Part shown: piece after piece, positions 11,947 to 25,400 of the stretch
How positions within the stretch are numbered: the stretch's first letter is position 1
How the letters are laid out: the number at the start of each line of letters is the position of its first letter
Assembly: GCF_000003815.2 (NCBI RefSeq)
Contig: NC_049994.1
Span: 9,523,148-9,587,147 of the forward strand
DNA: 64,000 nucleotides
Direction: 5' to 3'
Source of the DNA: Branchiostoma floridae
Taxonomy: Eukaryota; Chordata; Leptocardii; Amphioxiformes; Branchiostomatidae
Position numbers and translations under genes: made by a program
Notes under the pieces: generated by a model
What the model saw: the letters and a program-made list of their open reading frames with translations, nothing else
The model's database searches: none
Told to the model about the DNA's origin: nothing

Positions 11947-13227
11947 GTTGTCCAAAAAAATGGGGTCTGGCAACCGGACTATATCATGGCCGCCGCGTGA
12001 GAAAGGTGAATGTACCCCTCATGAACATCTAAATTCGTCAGTTGGTCAAAAGGACAACACAGAACACTTGTCGACAGTTCAGTTGTCGATTTTATTTTTG
12101 AAACTGCCTTAACAAGCTCAGCAGTAGTAATGTCGTGTACTTCAGCACTGAAAGCAAATTCGGGTTTACTTCAACAACAGGAAAATGACAACAGCACACT
12201 ACCGCTCCATCTAGCGAGTTACTTAATATCAGCAGTTTGGTTGTAGCATAGAATATGTTAAACGTAAGGTAAATCATTAAATCCTATTGCACATACTGGA
12301 TATACATAAAGCAAAATGGTTTGTATTGTAGCATACATACGTTTTATATCACACCATAGCCTTTCGATACTTATTTTTTATTTGCTGCGTTGCACTCGAC
12401 ATAACCTTGTTTAGACATATTTCACAAAAGCTAGTTTCACTCAGATGGTTATGAATTCTGTTTTCGCCTATTCATTTTGTTTCGTCTAGCATGAAGTTTA
12501 CGATTAAAAAAGCCCAGGAATTGCAGTTTTCATTCATTGACTGTTGCAAACTTGTTTCATGCAGAATTCGTAACCGCAGTTTTATTAAGTTTTGTAAAAA
12601 CACATCCCTATGAAAAACATAAACCATCAACGATTATCCCGAACATGTCGGTAGGTTTTACAGCATTGCATTTGCATAGACGTGCGCTAGGTGGCGCACC
12701 TAGGTGGCAATCCAGTGGGTGGCTAGATACCTTGCTTTTATCATCATCATGATCATCATATTTGTAATACATTGGTTTCAAGATGATAGAAATGAACACG
12801 CAGCCTATTGATATATGAGCTAAATACGCAGAAAATGGTAATTATTAATCCACTCAGTATATCCATATGAAAAACAGACATTCTATGATCCATGATGTAA
12901 ACACTTCGTTGCTTTTTCAAATTGCGTTGGGAAGAACTTCATAGCAAGATATCAATTCAAATAGTATGGCAAATATTGTGCCAGCGCCCTTAATATATTC
13001 AAGGAGGTAAAATCCTTGACATAAATTACTAGTTTACCAATCTATTGAATGCCGTGTCGTTTAACTGCTTTTCACGCCTGCCATTTTCACATTCGTAATA
13101 TTCTGATTTTAAATTCTCGAAAACATGTCCATCTCGAACTCTTGTTTCGTTTTTTGTTTTTTTTCCTATTTCCCTCAGAAATATCGATGTTGCACATCAA
13201 CAGTTATGAATTCATTTACATTCGTCT
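11947..13227. other. 3' flank and probable 3' UTR of the giant repeat gene
   Basis: No coding exon is supported here. The part next to 13227 should be the 3' UTR of the minus-strand giant gene. The first canonical AATAAA on that strand after the stop is at 12581-12586. A 197-codon open frame on the plus strand across 13049-13642 overlaps the last exon in antisense and looks fortuitous. Confidence 0.5.
12581..12586 (-). terminator. Candidate polyadenylation signal (AATAAA) of the giant gene
   Basis: This is the first exact AATAAA on the minus strand downstream of the stop at 13228-13230, giving a 3' UTR of about 650 bases. Hexamers occur often by chance. Confidence 0.3.
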
Positions 13228-13428
13228 TTATGTGGTACGTTTGGTTACTGATGTTTTATCCTGGGAACGAGCCTGTTTTATCTGTGTTTCCACCCTCACG
13301 TCCCCAGGGGATACTTGTCGGGTGATCGTCTTGGTTGCCTTGGCTACGGATTCCCCGGAAGATGACGTCACCTTCTTCGAGGACATGGTGACTTTCTGTT
13401 CCGCTGTACGAGTTACCCCAGACCGGAC
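13228..13428 (-). CDS. Giant gene, last coding exon
   Basis: The acceptor is a T-rich tract ending TTGTGTAG at 13429. Read in phase 0 after the exon ending at 14798, it gives a Lys/Thr/Val/Ser-rich tail with VTMSSKKVTSSSGE and ends SVTKRTT-stop at 13228-13230. This matches the composition of the neighbouring exons. Read in phase 1 it is also open to a stop near 13245-13250, with a quite different sequence, which matters if the exon at 14014-14098 is used. Confidence 0.7.
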   Translation of the reverse strand, partial: VRSGVTRTAEQKVTMSSKKVTSSSGESVAKATKTITRQVSPGDVRVETQIKQARSQDKTSVTKRTT

Positions 13429-16400
13429 CTACACAAGTAGAAAAAAAATCACATTTTTTTCGTTATATGTTCTACAAGGAACAAGTAGATGCTTGAAGCA
13501 AAAATATCCTTACTTCGACGTTATTGTTACACAAAGGTTAAGAACACTATCGCGAGTACTGCAAAGGGGAATAGTTTGCGTTTTGTATCACTTTAGGCCC
13601 GCTAACATTCGTTGTACGACCGTCGAACGATCGCAAATCTAAGGTATTCTTGTGCATGTGTCGTACAAAATCCAGCAGTCTTCAACTCGTTACGGGAAAG
13701 GTGGTCTTAGATCCTTGTCGGTGGTTTAGCTCTGTTACAGCCTGCTTAAGTACACATCAAAATAGTACGACGGTCTATCTAACGCTACCGTAGGATCTGC
13801 TTGGAGATTATCTCTGCCGGCCATGGTTAAAAGTCTGGTTTCCAGGGTAAGGTATAAATGAATTGAACCACCTTCGAAAAGATCCAGATTGTTACATTGG
13901 GTTTTACTGTCGTTTCATGATATTAACAACAATATGCAACTGTTCAACTATATAAAGTTTTTACATTATGATAAATACCGTACGACTATATGTGGATGCA
14001 GTTAGACATATACCAAATTCCTGAAGTTCCTCCTCATCACTGGGTGAGTCTGGGGCAGCCATGTTTGTGCCACTTCCCATCATGCCGTTCGCACTCGCCT
14101 GGGTTAATAATGTAGGGTTAACAACAGCACATAAACACTGCACACAATAAGTACCTTAATCTTGTTATTTTCGTAAATGGTGATGTAATGCACACAAAAG
14201 CCAAAGGCAACCAAATAAGTAAATTAAAAAGTAGAAAAAAAAACACTTTGCATGTTGTTACCGGGCACTTTTTCAACCAACGCGAGTTCAGTTACATATT
14301 CTATAATATGTTCTGAGAAACACTGGCTGTTATACTTTGTCATGAAAACACAAGAATAAACCTATTTCTACTTTGACAATTATGTATTAACTGAGAATCC
14401 GTTGAAACAATCTAACAAATTTTCTTGGCTTGTCCTTGTGTCAAGGAGGGTAAAAAAATGTAGAGTGAATGGAAAAATCATGAAAATCTGTTATTTGCTT
14501 GTTCAGCTATCCTCTTGGACGTTACAATTCAAATCTAGGTAAGTCTAAACTTCTGCCACTTCTTTCCAAGCACAAGATACCATCCCCCAAATCGTGACAA
14601 TAGCTTGTAAAGAATACAGGATATCTAACCGGAAATAGTACAAAATATCCAATCCATTCAAGCAATTATTATCGTGTTCATACTGAGTCTCATACACACA
14701 GACAGACACACGAACGTCACTGCTGAAGATATAACCTTCATTTTTTCAACGCCCTGGTATGAGTGAGTGAACGAAGTTGAATAATTCACACCCCTACCGC
14801 ATGTGTCTTGGTTTCCACCCGCTTGGTGATGACGGGAGTGCTGGTAGTTGTCTTGGTGGTCTTGACGACCCGGCGGCGGATGATGGTGCGTTTGGTGCCG
14901 TCTGGGTCCGTGATGACCTCCCGTACCTCTTCCACGGGCCCGGTCTCCACGTGGCGCTGTACGCTCGGGTCGCCCCTCTGAAAACATAGATTTATCACGA
15001 TTCACTTTTACATTCGTTCGTTCGTTCGTTCGGAATAATCTCCAAGCAGATCCTATGGTACCCGATAAGATAGTATCAAAAGCTGACAGAGGACTGAAGC
15101 CGGCCTGGGAGTGTGTATGGCTACCGGTGACTGGCCGACTCCCTTTGGCCGGCTAAACTCCTTTGCCAGCTTTGATAATATCTTATAGCACAGGTAAATC
15201 TGCGTAGAGATTACGTACGGAACCTTGTACTGCCTGGTGGCAAAACGTTTCTTGCTGTATCAGTACCAGGGTAGATTTTTACAGGGAGGGTTTGCTAGTC
15301 CTTCCCCTTAACGTGCTCGAGGCACTTCCATTTACGTCCCTTCCGAAAGACGAATGCAGCCCCAACCGAGATGACATCCACAGGATTGAATTGTGGTCTC
15401 CCAGTCACAAATTTGGGTACAGGAGCTCAACTGTGAGGTTCCTACCAGCCTATCCAGTTTTTTTTTTAGATTACAGCATGCCAATAGCCTTAAAACAGCT
15501 TCCAACAACAGGAACAACAGACTCATGTCTCATGACTTTATTGACACAAAAAAGGTATAGAGTACGTTAGTATGGTTTTGCGAGTATCTACCGATCACAA
15601 TAAAGAAGATTGCTCTCTCTATCATCTGGGAATATGATTCATCAAAGTCAAAGATGATATAATAAAGGAAGAATATGGTAAGTATTATTTAATGTGCATA
15701 TGCCTGTCTGAAAAAAGGAACAGCAAAACAAACAATCTCTGACAATGATATGATGTCATAGAAGTTATTTTGTCATTTTAATACAACCATTATAGCTTCA
15801 ACTTACCACCGTTTCAACTTTTGTGGTCACTTGGGCTGGCCCGACGAATATCTTTCGGGTTTCATCGCGTTTGATCGAGACGTCTCGGCTTTCCTCGCGT
15901 TTGGTCGATACATCTCGGCCACCGGTCGCCACTACTCGTGACTCTACGACGGGCCCGGTGACCACAGTCTTGGGGCCTCTCACTGGCTCGGCGACGAGCG
16001 CCTTTGCCACAGTCTTGGTAGCGGCTACGGGACCAACCGTCACTCTACGGGGCTCGGCTGCGGGCACCAGGGTTGGCTCTTCAAACGTCACCTGTTTTGT
16101 ATACAAACATATGACTCAAATTCACAAAGGAACACGTCTACATTGTCAATTTCCGTTCTCTTGGCAAGGCAGAGAACTTTTTGTCATCAAAGAGCGAAAA
16201 CGTGGAATTCATTCATCTATTATAAACAGTTGGATCTTAAGTATTTGAAATCGTAGGTCCATGCCAAGTGTCCATTACAAAGTACATGCACTCACACACT
16301 TTCTTAGCTGCTTTAGATAGAAGACATTTTTTAGACACAATGACAGACTGCAACATCTACCAATCCTGAAATGTCCTAATCTTAAGATTTTAGTGACAAA

Positions 16401-19400
16401 CGTGGAAAGAAAAGGAAAGCGTGCATGTTGGGACAACCAAGAACAACTCAGTTGGCACATCCACCACAGCGATGCGCCATGGTTTACCTTTGGCGGTTCG
16501 GTCCGTGGGGGCGGTGTAGGGGGGACGCGGGGAGGGAGGAATTGGTGCGGAGACTGGCCGCTCGGCTTCTCTAACTGAACCCTGGCGTTCCGTATCATCT
16601 CCACTTTAACCACCTGTATTTAGAGCGAACCCGCACCTTCGTGAAACGGCTGGATGTATTACACTCTTAGATTTACCACCTTGAAGTAGTTACTTTTTTT
16701 CTGTGAGTAAGAGTGATTCGAAAATCCCAAACAATGGGTGAGTGAAAACCGTTTCTTCAAGGTACGAGTTAGCTGCTCATAGCCGCTCTACACTACGAAA
16801 CAGCAACCAGCAAACCTACGCTACGTTTCCACTACAAATCACTCTCTAGATAGTGAAGCTACAAAGACTTCAGATTTGTTCAGGAAATGCTATTGAGATT
16901 TGTCTTCAGATGCTACATTGCCCAATTCATGAGCACACAAAAATTTGTATCTGATGTTAGCACACTTATAGACAATGGCAACACTTTCGGGTCAACGCAA
17001 TGACAATGTTCTTTATTCCATGCTCTGTCTATTGTACTAGATTAACGCTACAGACTGTTAGCGCATAACGTCATGGACTTTTATACATGACGCTATAAGG
17101 GTAGAGTGTTAATTGAAGAAGAGTTTGATTTCTACAAATGTACAAAATTGTAACAATGAAAAGTTTGACATGCAACAAGGTAGAAAGGCACAACACTTAG
17201 CACATAGCAAAGCAAACATTGCAAGAAGACAACAACAATGTGTTTTGAGGCACTGCCAAAATATATCTACCGTCTAAAATGTGGGTAAAGCGACATTACA
17301 ACATTGAAAGCGTTTACAGTAATAACGTCTTCCTAAAGCTCTCAAATGTCCTTGGAACTGATTTCTTTTACGTTAAATCAGACCGGACAAAAAGCATCTA
17401 CCTTACAGAAATTAAGCGGGGGTTATACAGCAGAATCTTATTTCTTGGTCATTTTTATTCATAATGGACCAAACCATGGGTTTGTGTATGCAAACTAAGG
17501 CATACACAGTTTTGTAATAGTTCCGACAAGTTTCTAAAAGATGGAATGTGAGACTACCAGTGTCATGGACTTACCTTGTGTTTTTTGGCAGGCGAGGGTG
17601 TAGGTTTGGGAGTGAACACCACCTTCTTCTCCGGTGGCGGCGTCGGCGGCTTCTCGGGGACAGGTACAGCTTTCTGATGGGCAAAAAAGTGTGAATACAA
17701 ACGAGAAACGCTATAAATACATCAGTTTGGTCGCCGTCTATTACTTTGTGTCAGCACAAGGCTCTAAAAGCTATAATGGTACAGAACATCTAAAAAACAT
17801 TATTTTAATGATGTTTTGAATGTGGCTATATTTTTTGGCCTACATTAAAAACAAGTGCTTTAAAAAAGCTGGCATTTTGCCAAGGTTTGCGTGTGTACAC
17901 GGTTTTTTTCTAGTTATTGGAATGTGCTGAAACTATTGTTTATATTAAATGGATGTAAAAAGGAAACAAGAACAATTTAAAATCACCCTCCCCTGGACTC
18001 GATCCCGGACCGTAGCTCTGCAAATCAGGCTGACGTCAGAGGTATTTGTGTAGTGACCCTGAACCCGGAAGTCACTTCTCTGCATCATAGCGCACTTTTC
18101 AGAAAATGATATCTCAGCAATCGTTTATCCCTGCTTTAACATTTTTACATTGTCACGGTCTCCATAGTACATACATGTATACAAATCTGGTAAGTTAGAA
18201 GGTCCAGTTCTTTTTCGATAATACAGGGCGATCAATGAAAAATCGTGGCAATTTCCTTTTTCGCACTGGAAATCCTACTAATGATAGGGTTTCCAGTCGA
18301 AATTGTTTTGTACCCAGGGGAATCAGAACATTTGTGTTCCCTAATAGAGGGTGTTGATTTATGAAAATACAGAACAAAAATCGGACCTTCCGTTCCAGAG
18401 ATATGGCCCTTTAAAGTTGCTGGGCGGTGTCCGCAGGTGTGGCGCCAGGTGTGAAAATCGCATTTCTAATTAGCAATAATTAAGAAAGTAAAAACATTGT
18501 GCCACTCTAAAGTTCTTTTCTGCACAGTCCAAGTAGTATTTTGTAGCAATCAAGGTGTTTATTTGCCTTTTTCTTTCACTACAGGTGAGGTCAACTTGCT
18601 GAAAATTAAGTTTTTTCAGCATGGCACAGCTGGAAAAGTGGCCAATTATTTCCAGATGACCCCTTTTTGAAGAGCGATAATCAATAAACTGTTCATCCTA
18701 TAACTGTCCGTTGACGAGAGAACGTGTAATCATTGTTCAAGGAAAGCAGTGGAAGATGAACTACATTTCATTTGTAAATGTTCACATTACAGTTACGAAA
18801 GAAACAAACTTTTCCTTAAAATCAGTAAAACTTACCCAAGCTTTTATCACCTTACCGACCAACAAAAATCAATCTTCTTACTTAAGTCGTCCAACTCCTT
18901 TATATATGAAAATGTTGGACAATTCATCTTCCACTGCTTACGGAAAAGAAGTCAAACCCATCTTATAGCTTAGGTAGAAATAGATTTAGTTTAGACGTTA
19001 TTCCCTTTTGATTTATCTATGAATATCATTTCCCTTCTTTGTTAATTATGTTTATGTATACCACTACTACTTTACTTTGTATGCAATTAGCCCTCGGGCA
19101 TGAATTTGCAATAAAGATTATTATAACTAAGATATTTCAGATATTGGAAATATGTAGTAGATTCTCTTAACAGTTTATTGCAGACATTCTAGAGACATGG
19201 TTGCGAGATTATGTGTAATCAAAAATACTAATTTGTAACATATCTCAAAAGGTCAAAGGTCATCGGCACCTGTCACTTATATAAGTCCACATAAAAAATT
19301 ACCTATCAACATTCTTCTCTATCTCAGTGACAAATATCACATGTTTAATATAACAGAATAGAAATAGTTTAGATAATTTCCACATCAATTATGCAAATTA

Positions 19401-22400
19401 GCTTCTGATTTGCATAATTAATATTTAATTACACGAAGCATCACTTAATCTATCTACATACCAATAATCATGATGATCCGTCAACCCCTTCTTGAGTTAT
19501 TCCCTTTCACAGTCTGACCATAAGCATTGAATATCAGCATACCTTACTACTAAAGGGTTTTGGCACATGCTAATTCTAAATTTGCCATCAAAACTATCAC
19601 ATTTCACCAGGAAATACTACTTTTACGACATCTGATGACCAAAAGTATATAAAGATATTACCTATGAACCATGACCACCTGACTTTGTAACTGGTTTATT
19701 CAAGTTTATTGAACAATTGATAATTCTTTGACATTACAACATATGTTTGAAAAGACTTGGTAGCTCCTCTTCTAAGCTGCACAGCTTTGAATGGTTGATA
19801 CATTGTAATTCTCCCTCTGTGCCATCTCAATTTCTTCTATGATGTTCCAGGTGCTATTCCCAATGCAGCATCTTGCAAATCTGAAAACTTTTAACATTGG
19901 AAATATCAGCAAAAACCTCTATGCCCTTGATATCACATTCAACAACAAACACAACTTGCTATGTTATTGATTTTTGGGATCTTACAAGGTAAAAATTGAA
20001 CTTCAGTGATCATCTCAACGTAAATATGCTCACGTTGGACACATTTACAAATGATGTTTCCTTTCATGAAGTTGGTGACAAAGAAAACAAAAGTTTTGCG
20101 TCTCAAACCTGAAACAAACGTGTCCGAACATACAATGTATCTACACTTATAAAGGCTATCTGTATACAATTTAATGAATATCAATACGCTAATTATTTAC
20201 ATGGAAACGAGAATATTTTGATAATTATGGACCCGCCTAACATGCAGGGTCCTACGGCCGTAACTCACGGCCCGGACTCGGCACACCACACGGAGCGAGT
20301 CGCACATGTTGAACATTCACATCGCTAACTCACAACAAACCTACACATGTTATACATCATTTTAAAGCTTAGAAACCGCTTGTTACACACATGGATGCAA
20401 CTTTTTGAAAAAATAAGACATCAATGGTGAAAAATGCCATCTAAATTTGCAAACTGGAGGTAAACCACCTTAAAATTGCGGTACAAGAAAGTTTCACGTA
20501 CCAAATTGTAGCTTGTTTTCTTGTCTATCCAATCCTACCATATATGGGTTGCTTCCAAATAAGGCTGAGATGCAAATCAGGCTGACGCAACGCCATGCCC
20601 GCAGAGCGCTCGAACACGTAAACGCGGAAGTGACTTTCCCGTCTCGCGAGGCATTTTCCCGAAGGCCATATCTCAACAATCTTTTATCCCCTGCTTAAAA
20701 TTTTTACATTGCCAGGGCCTCCATACTATATACTACAATTCTGGTAAGTTTGAAGTTCTAGGCCTTTCTCAATTTTACACGGCGATCAATCGAAAATCGC
20801 TACACGCACGGAAAACACCACTGCCACATAATGAATATTAACTAAGTCGCAAAGGAATCTGGGATAGGCTATATGTAACTGTTATATATATATACACGAT
20901 TTATTTGGAAAACATTTCATCTTTATGAATTGGTAATACAACGTTAAAATGTAAGAGCAATAATTTGATTATATGCTGCATCAATCTTAGGAATATCATA
21001 CTTCATTCATTTAATCTAATCAAATATCAGGCCCCATTACGGACCACAGACAATGACTCACGACAGAGCTTTTAACATGTATACAAATGCATTGCAGATT
21101 TTGAACAGGTCCGTTCATCTCATCATCACTCCATCACAACGGCCACTATTCTGGCCTCAGAGCATTTTGCCGCTAAGGCGGCAAAATGCAAAAATACAAT
21201 TTACGGATGAGCAATGATTATTAACGCATGCATGCTAAACAGTTCGATTTCGTGTGATTAATATTTGACAACGTTTGTCCATGTCAATTAAAGTGTCGAT
21301 TACAATGCACATGTACTGTTACACTCTTTCTTAGAGGCTTAAAAAGTGTCGATTACAAACTACATGCACTTATACTCTTTGAAAGAAACATCTCTTACTA
21401 CTGCTGAGTACTGTAACATCTACCAATCCTGAAACGTCTTAATTTAAAAGTTTTAGACACAAAACTGGAAAGAGAAAGAAAGCGTGCATGTTGGGACAAC
21501 CAAGAACAACTCAGTTGGCACGTTCACCACAGCGCGATGGTTTACCTTTGGTGGTTCGGTCCTTGGGAGCGGTGTTGGGGGGACGTGGGGAGGGAGGAAT
21601 TGGTGCGGAGACAGGCCGCTCGGTCTCTCCACCTGAACCCTGGCGCTACGTATCATCTCCAACTTCACCACCTGCATTTAGAGCGAACCCTTACTCTCGT
21701 GAAACGGCTATTAGCTTTATTACCCTGAAGTAGTTATTTTTCTGTGAGCGTGAGTTGTTTGAAGATCTCAAAAAAAGGTGAGTGAAAAAAACGTTTCTTC
21801 AAGGTGCGAGTTAGTTATTCATAGCTGTTAACAAAAAAGAGTAACCTACAAATGAGACCACGTTTCTACTGGAAATAGCTCTCTAGAGAGCGAGGCTACA
21901 AAGACTTGCGACCATCTCAGATTTGTTCTTGAACAATTATTGCTCTTGAGATTTGTCCGCTGACGCTACATTGCACAACTGATGAAAACACAAACTTTTG
22001 TGTGTAATGTTAGCGTAGTTGTAAACAAAAGCAGCATTTTTTGGCAACGCAAGGATACCTTCAACAAGGTTTCTCATATCATGCTCTGGCTATTGTACTA
22101 TTATCAACGCTACAGACTGTTAGCTCATAACGTCATGGATCTCAAGACATGACGTCATAAGATGAAGTGTGGTTTGAAGAAGAGAATGATTTCTACAAAT
22201 GTGCAAAACTGTAACAATGAAAATTTTGACACGCAACAAGGCAGAAACCACGTAGCAAAGCAAACTTTGCACGAAGACAAAAACAATTATGTGTTCTGCG
22301 GCACTGCTTACACATATCTACCGCCCAAGATGTGAGTGAAGCGACATTACAACATTGAAAGCTTTTACAAGTTTCACAAAACATAGAGTGCAAGAATACC

Positions 22401-25400
22401 AGTGTCACGACTTACCTCGTGTTTCTTGGCAGGCTGGCGTGCAGGAACAGCTTTCTGCTTGGCAAAAAGTGTGAATGAGAAGCACTATAAATAGGACTGT
22501 TTGGTCGCCCTCCTTGTGTCATCAAAGAGGTTCTGTAAGCTCATTAATTTAAGTATAAAGAACATCGCAAAAATATAATTTTTGATGAAGTGTTGAATGT
22601 TGATATATCTTTTTGGTCTACAGGGAAAAGCTATGCAATTTTCTGACGAACAATGGCGCACGCATTCTACACAGTTTCGATTACAATGCACATGCACTCT
22701 TTCTTTGAATGTTGCTATATTTTTGGGCCTACAGGGAAAAACATGCAAGTTTCGTATGAACAATGACCGTTAACGCACGTACCCAGACCCTGTCCTTCGG
22801 CACGTGCATGATGACCAGCTCCTCCCGGTCTCCCAGGCTCTCGAAGCGCTTCCGAACGTTCTTGGACTTGCCGAGCACCACGGGAACGTCTTCCATATCA
22901 CCTTCGCAGGGCAGGTCGCTTTCTACTGGCTCAGACTCGTACACCACTCGGATCTCTGTCGGAGTCGTCAACACGTACTCCTGGAAATTCAACATTTTTC
23001 TTTGTTACTACTGTAGAATCAGGTCATTTCTTTTTACAACACAACAACAAAGAGATAGTAGAACTGGATGAAAATATTTTTCCGTCGATTTTTTATTAGA
23101 CGTGTATTCAAGTGGCATCACTACTCAAGATCCACATTAATCAAAGATCTATAAGGCGCCCAATCAAATCTCTACAAGCTACCCATAGTATAGTTTAAGA
23201 TTGCTAGCATCTTGTATGAAGAAGCTTATCTAATTAGAGACAGCAATAGGAAGACCACTTAAAACCTTTCAGTACATACAATTAGCACTCATTGGACACT
23301 AAGGGCATGCTCTCGACCAATGAGTGCCATCCTGGGTGTAATGATTGACACCTCAACCAAACGATACCTCGATCTCCTCCTGGATCCTCCTACGGGATTC
23401 CCTCAGCTTCTGGATCACCTCCTCACTGATGATCTCGCCGCGCTCGAACCGCTCCCTGATCAGGCGCTCCTCTTCCTCAAGCTGTCTCTGACGGATCAAC
23501 AGGATTTCCTACGAACAGTGAAAATAATTACAAAGAGAATCCATTAGAAAGCAAGTCAACCCAAAAATACAAGTAGAGTACATTGGTTGAATAGATGCAG
23601 ATATAGATGCAGACTGTTGTGGGTCAAGTTTGCTGCCATTTTGTCACAGAACTTCACTTTTACATCTAGAGCTCATTATTCTTTTGAATACAGCAATTCC
23701 ATTTTCATTTTGTCATATGTGTAATGAAACAGTTGACAAATACAGATGTGTTAGTATGTCTTGGTATTGCTCGTCATAGTATAAGCCACAGGACTACAGC
23801 ATCATACAGGAGTTAGGAGGAAGAAAAGATTGACATCTTGTTGGTCTAAGAAAAAAAGGTACATTTTGACACAACAACTACCAATGATAGAGAGCTGAAG
23901 AATAAATACCTCGGTGATTTCTTCTCGTTCCTTCAGGCCAGGGTCGTGCTCGTGCTCGTCCTCGACAACTCCGTTGATGAAGCGACCTTTGACCTGGCGC
24001 GAGGCGTCCCTACACACCAGATCTGCACGCTCCTTCTCCACCACCGTACCCACCGGAAGTACCTCGTCCTCGTACTGCTGCCTCTCCACCAGTACACGCT
24101 CTATTTCCTGTTGACGAAGCACAGAACGGAGATGAACATTTACCTGGATCCAGTTAGGAGCTGTTCAGGATCAATATACATGAACATGAGCAATATACAT
24201 GTTCAATGTACCGATTAAACCCCTCAAGCTATTTTTGACAAGCACAATCAAAGTACAGTGGCTCGTCCTCGTATTTCTGCCTCTCCACCAGAACACGCTC
24301 TATTTCCTGTTGACGAAGGACAAAACGGAGATGAACGGTTACTCGGATCCAGTACCGCCCACTGTTCTTTAACATGAACAGGAGCAATATACAGGTACAT
24401 GTTCAATGTACCGGTTAAACTGCTCAAGCTATTTCTGACAAGTAAAATCAAAGTACTGTAACTCGTCCTAAAGACTGCAACCATTTCAGGTAAGCTGTAC
24501 TTGGAAATATGATATAGATGATAGATGAAAGAATAGATGACTGAAGGAACTATTTACTTTCAAAACACATAGAATGTTGTATTCAGCTACCTTTTCTGCT
24601 TCGAGTCTCGAACGGAAGTCCAACTCTGCGTTGTGAACATCCCCTTCTTTGAACTTGGCTGCTACAATCTTTTTGACTTGGCTGCACTCGGGTGGTGGAA
24701 GATCCTTGTCGTACCTAACAATCAATACACCAACATCGTTAGGGTGTGGCCTAGTCTTTGCTGCGTTATATTGATAATGATCCATCTATATTTCAGCACC
24801 TGGTCAAGAAAGATGAAGTCTTCTTCTTTCCGTTGATGGTTTAACATTCATTCACAATAAAATCATGTTGTTTGACATTGAAGATTAGTTTTTCACGGCA
24901 ATATCACGTTTCCTACGGCTTACCTGGTGCCGACTTCTTGCCGCACCTCTTCCATTTGCAGCCGGGCGGACCGGACCGACTCCAGCTCCGCCAGCGCCTC
25001 CTGACGCGTCCGGTCGTCCAGCTCGGCGTTAGACACTTGTCCCTGCAGGAACTTCATCCTCGCTTCCTTGGCCGTGTCGATTCTGGACGGTATCACCTCC
25101 TTGTCGTACCGTGCGCCGACAATCTGGTCCTCCGCCTCGACACTCAGCCGGCCGACACGAACCTCCTCGAGCTCCTTCTGTTTCTGCTCGAAGATCTCCC
25201 GGTTGATCTCGATGTTTGACACGTCACCCTTCTTGAATTTCTCGGCGACGAATCTGCGCACTTTGCATTCAGGCGGAGGAACGTCTTTCTCGTAGACGGA
25301 TCCGACCACCTGCTGCTCGAATTCCATCTGCGAGCGCTCGGTGCGGACTTCCTCCAACTCCTGGAGCGCCTCCATCCGGGAACTGACGTCAAGTTCGGCA

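Larger units (their letters stand above)
16262..17870 (-). repeat. Duplicated block containing an exon pair, copy B
   Basis: The block carries the exons 16488-16613 and 17575-17673. Its intronic sequence matches 21340-22640, for example ACATCTACCAATCCTGAAA and GCGTGCATGTTGGGACAACC. It is a segmental duplication within the giant gene, with indels between copies. Confidence 0.75.
17874..21339. other. Repeat-rich part of the giant-gene intron between the duplicated blocks
   Basis: No exon of the giant gene was found here. It holds two copies of a dispersed repeat (17990-18260, 20565-20800) and a truncated LINE on the plus strand (18696-19130). The remainder is AT-rich and shows no feature I recognise. 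Confidence 0.6.
21340..22640 (-). repeat. Duplicated block containing an exon pair, copy A
   Basis: It contains exons 21546-21671 and 22416-22454. Introns and exons match 16262-17870 in order and orientation. At its upper end, 22607-22660 and 22703-22760 form a further short tandem duplication (CTACAGGGAAAA...). Confidence 0.75.

Noticed and set aside
13049-13642. Plus-strand 197-codon frame
   Set aside because: It crosses the last exon of the giant gene in antisense and has no domain or splice support.
20538-20547. CCATATATGG, a perfect CArG box (SRF site)
   Set aside because: Several matches are expected by chance in 64 kb, and this one is deep in an intron, far from any start site.
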